From positions 2,031,100 to 2,095,099 of the forward strand of contig NC_092860.1 of assembly GCF_032062135.1 (NCBI RefSeq): a stretch of 64,000 nt of DNA. The letters run 5' to 3'. Shown one piece after another: positions 60,894 to 64,000 of this stretch (its first letter is position 1; each line of letters opens with the position of its first letter). The notes below the pieces were generated by a model. That model did not search any database and was not told the origin of the DNA. It worked only from the letters and a program-made list of their open reading frames with translations. The position numbers were made by a program, and so were the translations under genes. The DNA is from Pyxicephalus adspersus (lineage: Eukaryota; Chordata; Amphibia; Anura; Pyxicephalidae).

Positions 60894-61244
60894 GCGACCA
60901 AACATAAAAAGCCCCCCTAGTCACTAATAAAACGGCGGTATTTTCAACCACATTTCTCTAAGCAGTTCAGTGAACAAGTTGATGATGGTAAATTCAGTGA
61001 TCAGTTTAGGTGAAATCATTACAATCAGTCCTATTCTTCCAAAACGAATGTACAGCAATCTTGCTACTGAAAACATACCTCCTAGGTTTTTAGGATGAGA
61101 AACACCTACATTTTAGGTATGTTGGACAAACACTGACTTCTTCACATGAATAATATGCACTACAGAATTCTTCAAGAATTCTGTGCTAAGCTTAGCTCTC
61201 TGATTTATTACTGAATATTTTGTTGGAGCCAGACTTACCCATCC

Positions 61245-61430
61245 TTCCTTCTGCTGCCTCTCTTTGTAGTTCTCTCCATTGGCTTCCATTTCACCTTAGA
61301 ATCAAATCCTAGCTCCTGTGCTTTGCCTCCAAATCCCTCCACAGCTCTTGTCCCACTTACCTTTCTGACCTGATAGAAAAATCACCCCTTGCCGTTCTCT
61401 TCGCTCCCCCAATGACCAACTACTTTTTTT
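61245..61430 (+). pseudogene. L2-clade LINE ORF2 C-terminal fragment
   Basis: The plus strand encodes S-L-H-W-L-P at about 61270-61288, the signature near the end of L2 ORF2. L-H-S-S-C-P-T-Y-L-S-D-L follows at about 61340-61376. One stop lies between them. It ends in a long T run at 61424-61439. Confidence 0.75.
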
Positions 61431-61639
61431 TTTTTTTTGCTGCCATTAAAAAAATGCAAAATTTAGATATTTATTGCAATATAATAATAAAATTATAGCA
61501 CATCTATTTTATAGGGGCCTACAATGAGACCAAAAAAGAGACAACCAAGAGGGAAGGGACAACCCCCCCAAATGAGCAATGCTGAACTTGGGCTTAGCAG
61601 ATCTCTAGACAGGCCCAGTGCATTCTAAATACAGTAGGA

Positions 61640-62040
61640 CATCTGCTGTGGGCAAGTCTAGCTACTGTACGTGTCTGTGTAATGTTTTCGTCTGCTTGCT
61701 AATCCCTTCTCTTTCCTTTCACTCGCTCTTTTTATTAACTTGCTAACTCCTCTCTCCAGGAAAACATTTAGGCCACTTCCGTGCATGCTTCCTCTGTGAT
61801 GACGTCTGATCGAGCTTCTCTTGCCCGGCCAGCAGTAGGAAAAAAAGGTCTCTTCTGCAAATATGAGCTCTGTCAGAAACAATAACGGCTGCTCGTGCTG
61901 ACAAATTGGGTTCTGAAGGCCGACAGGTGTGTTGTGAGTGAATCCGCAGCTCATCGTGCAAAGTGTGACAGCAGTTTTGCACTGTTTATCTGAGCACCAG
62001 CAGATTTGGGCTAAATTGTTTGTATGCTTAGTCATAGGAG
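61640..62040. other. Balanced-composition block, candidate conserved non-coding element
   Basis: It stands out from the AT-rich surroundings, with no recognised repeat. Motifs include aacaat, tgacgtct and caggtg. The minus-strand open frame over it shows no protein family. Confidence 0.3.
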
Positions 62041-62609
62041 GTCTCCTATAAAGAAAAAAAATAATATATATCAGTTTTGAGCTATCCTATGAATTTTTGA
62101 ATTCCTACTTTGCTTTGTTTGTCAATAATGTTATTTGGAGAGCTTAAAGTCACAACAACTGTGCTGCAATACTTACCTTAGCCCAGCCATCCCCTGAGAT
62201 GATTGCTGTGCTGGAAATTAAACAAACTCAACAGGTTGATTATACAAAAAAAACTGAAAAATACAAAGTCTACCCCTATTGACCAAAATAATATTCTAGT
62301 TGTTTGGCTATCATACTAACCCATTGGATTTTTTAGTAATAGTTTTAGGCATTGGCATATACCAAATATTACAATCAGGAGTGATTATTATCTAACAGCA
62401 ATAGATAAAAGGAAATAAAAGAGTAGTGAGGCTTAGCCCAGGAAAGAAACAATAGGCATGAGCAAAATAAAACAATCGGTATAAGTATACAAAAATATTA
62501 AACAAGTCATCTGGTATTCAGTGAGAAATGGTAACATAACACAAAGGTTTAAACAGTCAGCTAATATGCAACATCCCAATAATCAGCAAAGCACAGGTAT
62601 TCACTAAAG

Positions 62610-63528
62610 CAGCGGTCGCCAACCGCTTCTGTGGTCCACAGAAAAATTTGGACATTATTTGCAATTTTTATGTTGTATTATTAATAAAACAAAAATAATA
62701 TTCCAATAAAATCTTATATTCTGAATTACAATTTTTGCCTTTATATTGCACTGAATTCACAAACTGTACTAGAGCTGGAAAAACAAGAAAGGCGCAGTGT
62801 GACGTCAGTTTAGTCTTACCCATTCCAACCAATTATTTGACTATTACAACAGTAATGAATACCGATTGTCATCTGATTGTTTTATTTTATTTGTTTATTT
62901 CTCAGATGTTCTTTTAAGTTAGTATGACCTTAGCTGTGTATTTTCTATAACTGTTATATTTAATGGCATAAAATAGTTTGACTTTGATAACTATCATTTC
63001 TTGTTAGGTCTTAGATTCAAATGAAATAAATCCATAATTAGTGAGAAAAAGCAATTGAATATTTTGTATTTCTTAGTAATATCCTAGTAATACCAAAGAT
63101 AATGCATTTAATGATAATGGTAACAATAGAAATACTTCACTTAACCAATTAATGATTCAGAGTCCCTGATTTAATAAAGCTCTCCAAGTCTGGAGAGAAT
63201 ACACTTTCACCAGTGAAGCTGGGTGATCCAACAATCCTGAGATGGATCTGGTCCAGGATTCAAAGCATTTGCTAGCAAATAGCGAATGAAACTGAAGAAA
63301 TCCATTCCAGGTTTGCTTGATCACCCAGCTTCACTGATGAAAGTGTATCCTCTCCAGCCTTGGAGAGCTTTATTAAATCATCCTCCACGATCCTCTTCAG
63401 ACACCATTAGGAAGATCATTATTTTACAAATGTATTAATCTTTTCAAAAAAAATTCATATTAATGGTCCGCGGGATTTTAAATGATGAATTTAGTGGTCC
63501 GTGAGGTCCGAAAGGTTGGCGACCATTG
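62610..63528 (-). mobile_element. Non-autonomous hAT element, family A, copy 3, split by a MITE
   Basis: An inverted copy relative to the other two. Termini are CAGCGGTCGCCAACC and GGTTGGCGACCATTG. The flanking 8-mers cactaaag (62602-62609) and cacttaag (63529-63536) agree at seven of eight bases. A palindromic MITE (63163-63382) interrupts it; without that insert the length is about 700 bp, close to copy 1. TGACGTCA is at 62800-62807. Confidence 0.92.
63163..63382. mobile_element. Palindromic MITE, family D, nested in hAT family A
   Basis: Complete copy from ccctgatttaataaagctct to gagctttattaaatcatcc. The hAT sequence continues on both sides, showing that this MITE inserted later. Confidence 0.9.
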
Positions 63529-63809
63529 CACTTAAGGATAACTAGATATGTAACCGCAATAAAATTCCCTGTGTGCTTGTTTTGAAGTCAGCGGCCCATA
63601 AAGTACTGCTAGTCAGAAAACAGAATTTTTACAGGTTTTTTTTAATATGCAAGAATTTCATAGCTGCTATAGACTTTATTTTATTTTACAAATGTGTATC
63701 TAATACTGCAAACAATAATAACTCAAGAAGCTTAATTTGTGTGCACTTTCTATTGCTTCACTTTGAGTTAGTTCTCTTATCTATCTTTTTTTCTTTTCTT
63801 ATCTATCAG

Positions 63810-63960
63810 ACTAATTATTAAGACTCACTTCCTTGAGGAAACATTTAAGTATCCTCCCAAGTAACTATTACATAACCCGGACTGCCGTAACAAATGCACT
63901 TCCTCTGCAGCGCAGATTGCTGATGCCCTGTTAACTCTCTACAACACACAGGGGATGAAT
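63810..63960 (+). mobile_element. Possible L2 LINE fragment
   Basis: attaagactcacttccttga and gaaacatttaagtatcctcc resemble the segment after the L-S-D-L block of L2 ORF2. Weak and very diverged. Confidence 0.3.
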
Positions 63961-64000
63961 TAGTGAGAAATAATTTACACCAGCTTGAAAACGCAAGCTT

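Overview
This is an animal nuclear genome window and almost certainly an amphibian (anuran). It is AT-rich, with no operons or bacterial signals. It holds one recognisable protein-coding gene in 64 kb, and much of the identifiable remainder is transposon-derived. The gene is TMEM100, read on the minus strand from 24218 to 23814. Its 134 codons lie in one exon and match the vertebrate protein in length and in the conserved transmembrane core and tail. The anuran assignment is an inference from the repeat landscape: L2 3' tails ending in gcgctatataaat plus AAT repeats, a tRNA-headed SINE, CR1, and many hAT-type MITEs. I could not test species.

Layout. 1-22.4 kb: gene-poor sequence with dispersed hAT-like elements (2.1, 7.0, 17.0, 19.9 kb), a palindromic MITE (9.7 kb), a SINE (12.1 kb) and a hammerhead-ribozyme fold (6.3 kb). 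22.4-29.1 kb: the TMEM100 transcription unit. A 3' splice acceptor lies just upstream of the coding exon (24285). A proposed 5' untranslated exon under a TATA box lies near 29.1 kb. The intron between them carries a Tc1/mariner-type element (24845-26581), read opposite to the gene, most of which is now a 30-bp minisatellite. 29-45 kb: intergenic, with a hAT element (32.0 kb), a large inverted repeat carrying a second hammerhead-like motif (34.3-35.1 kb), a compound microsatellite (37.8 kb), a hAT-A copy (40.2 kb) and palindromic MITEs. 45-64 kb: the densest repeat cluster, with nested hAT elements and MITEs, a 41-bp minisatellite (58.1-58.9 kb), a CR1 reverse-transcriptase relic (56.2-56.8 kb), L2 and SINE pieces, and a hAT-A copy split by a younger MITE (62.6-63.5 kb).

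The most notable observations are these. (1) The 30-bp minisatellite encodes a decapeptide that matches the GG-S-V-M-I-W-G motif of Tc1/mariner transposases, and it sits in the correct order and strand before the remaining catalytic region, so the array looks like an expanded piece of transposase gene. (2) A hammerhead ribozyme fold at 6301-6350 has an intact core and compensating stems; decayed relatives lie at 34.8, 44.9, 45.2, 47.3 and 53.4 kb. (3) Palindromic elements carry CTCF-like motifs in their arms. (4) A perfect CRE octamer is retained in three diverged hAT copies. (5) hAT insertions can be defined to the base by 7-8 bp target duplications, and several nest inside older elements, which gives a relative order of insertion.

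There is no gene network to describe. TMEM100 is the only gene, and the rest matters as regulatory context and mobile DNA.
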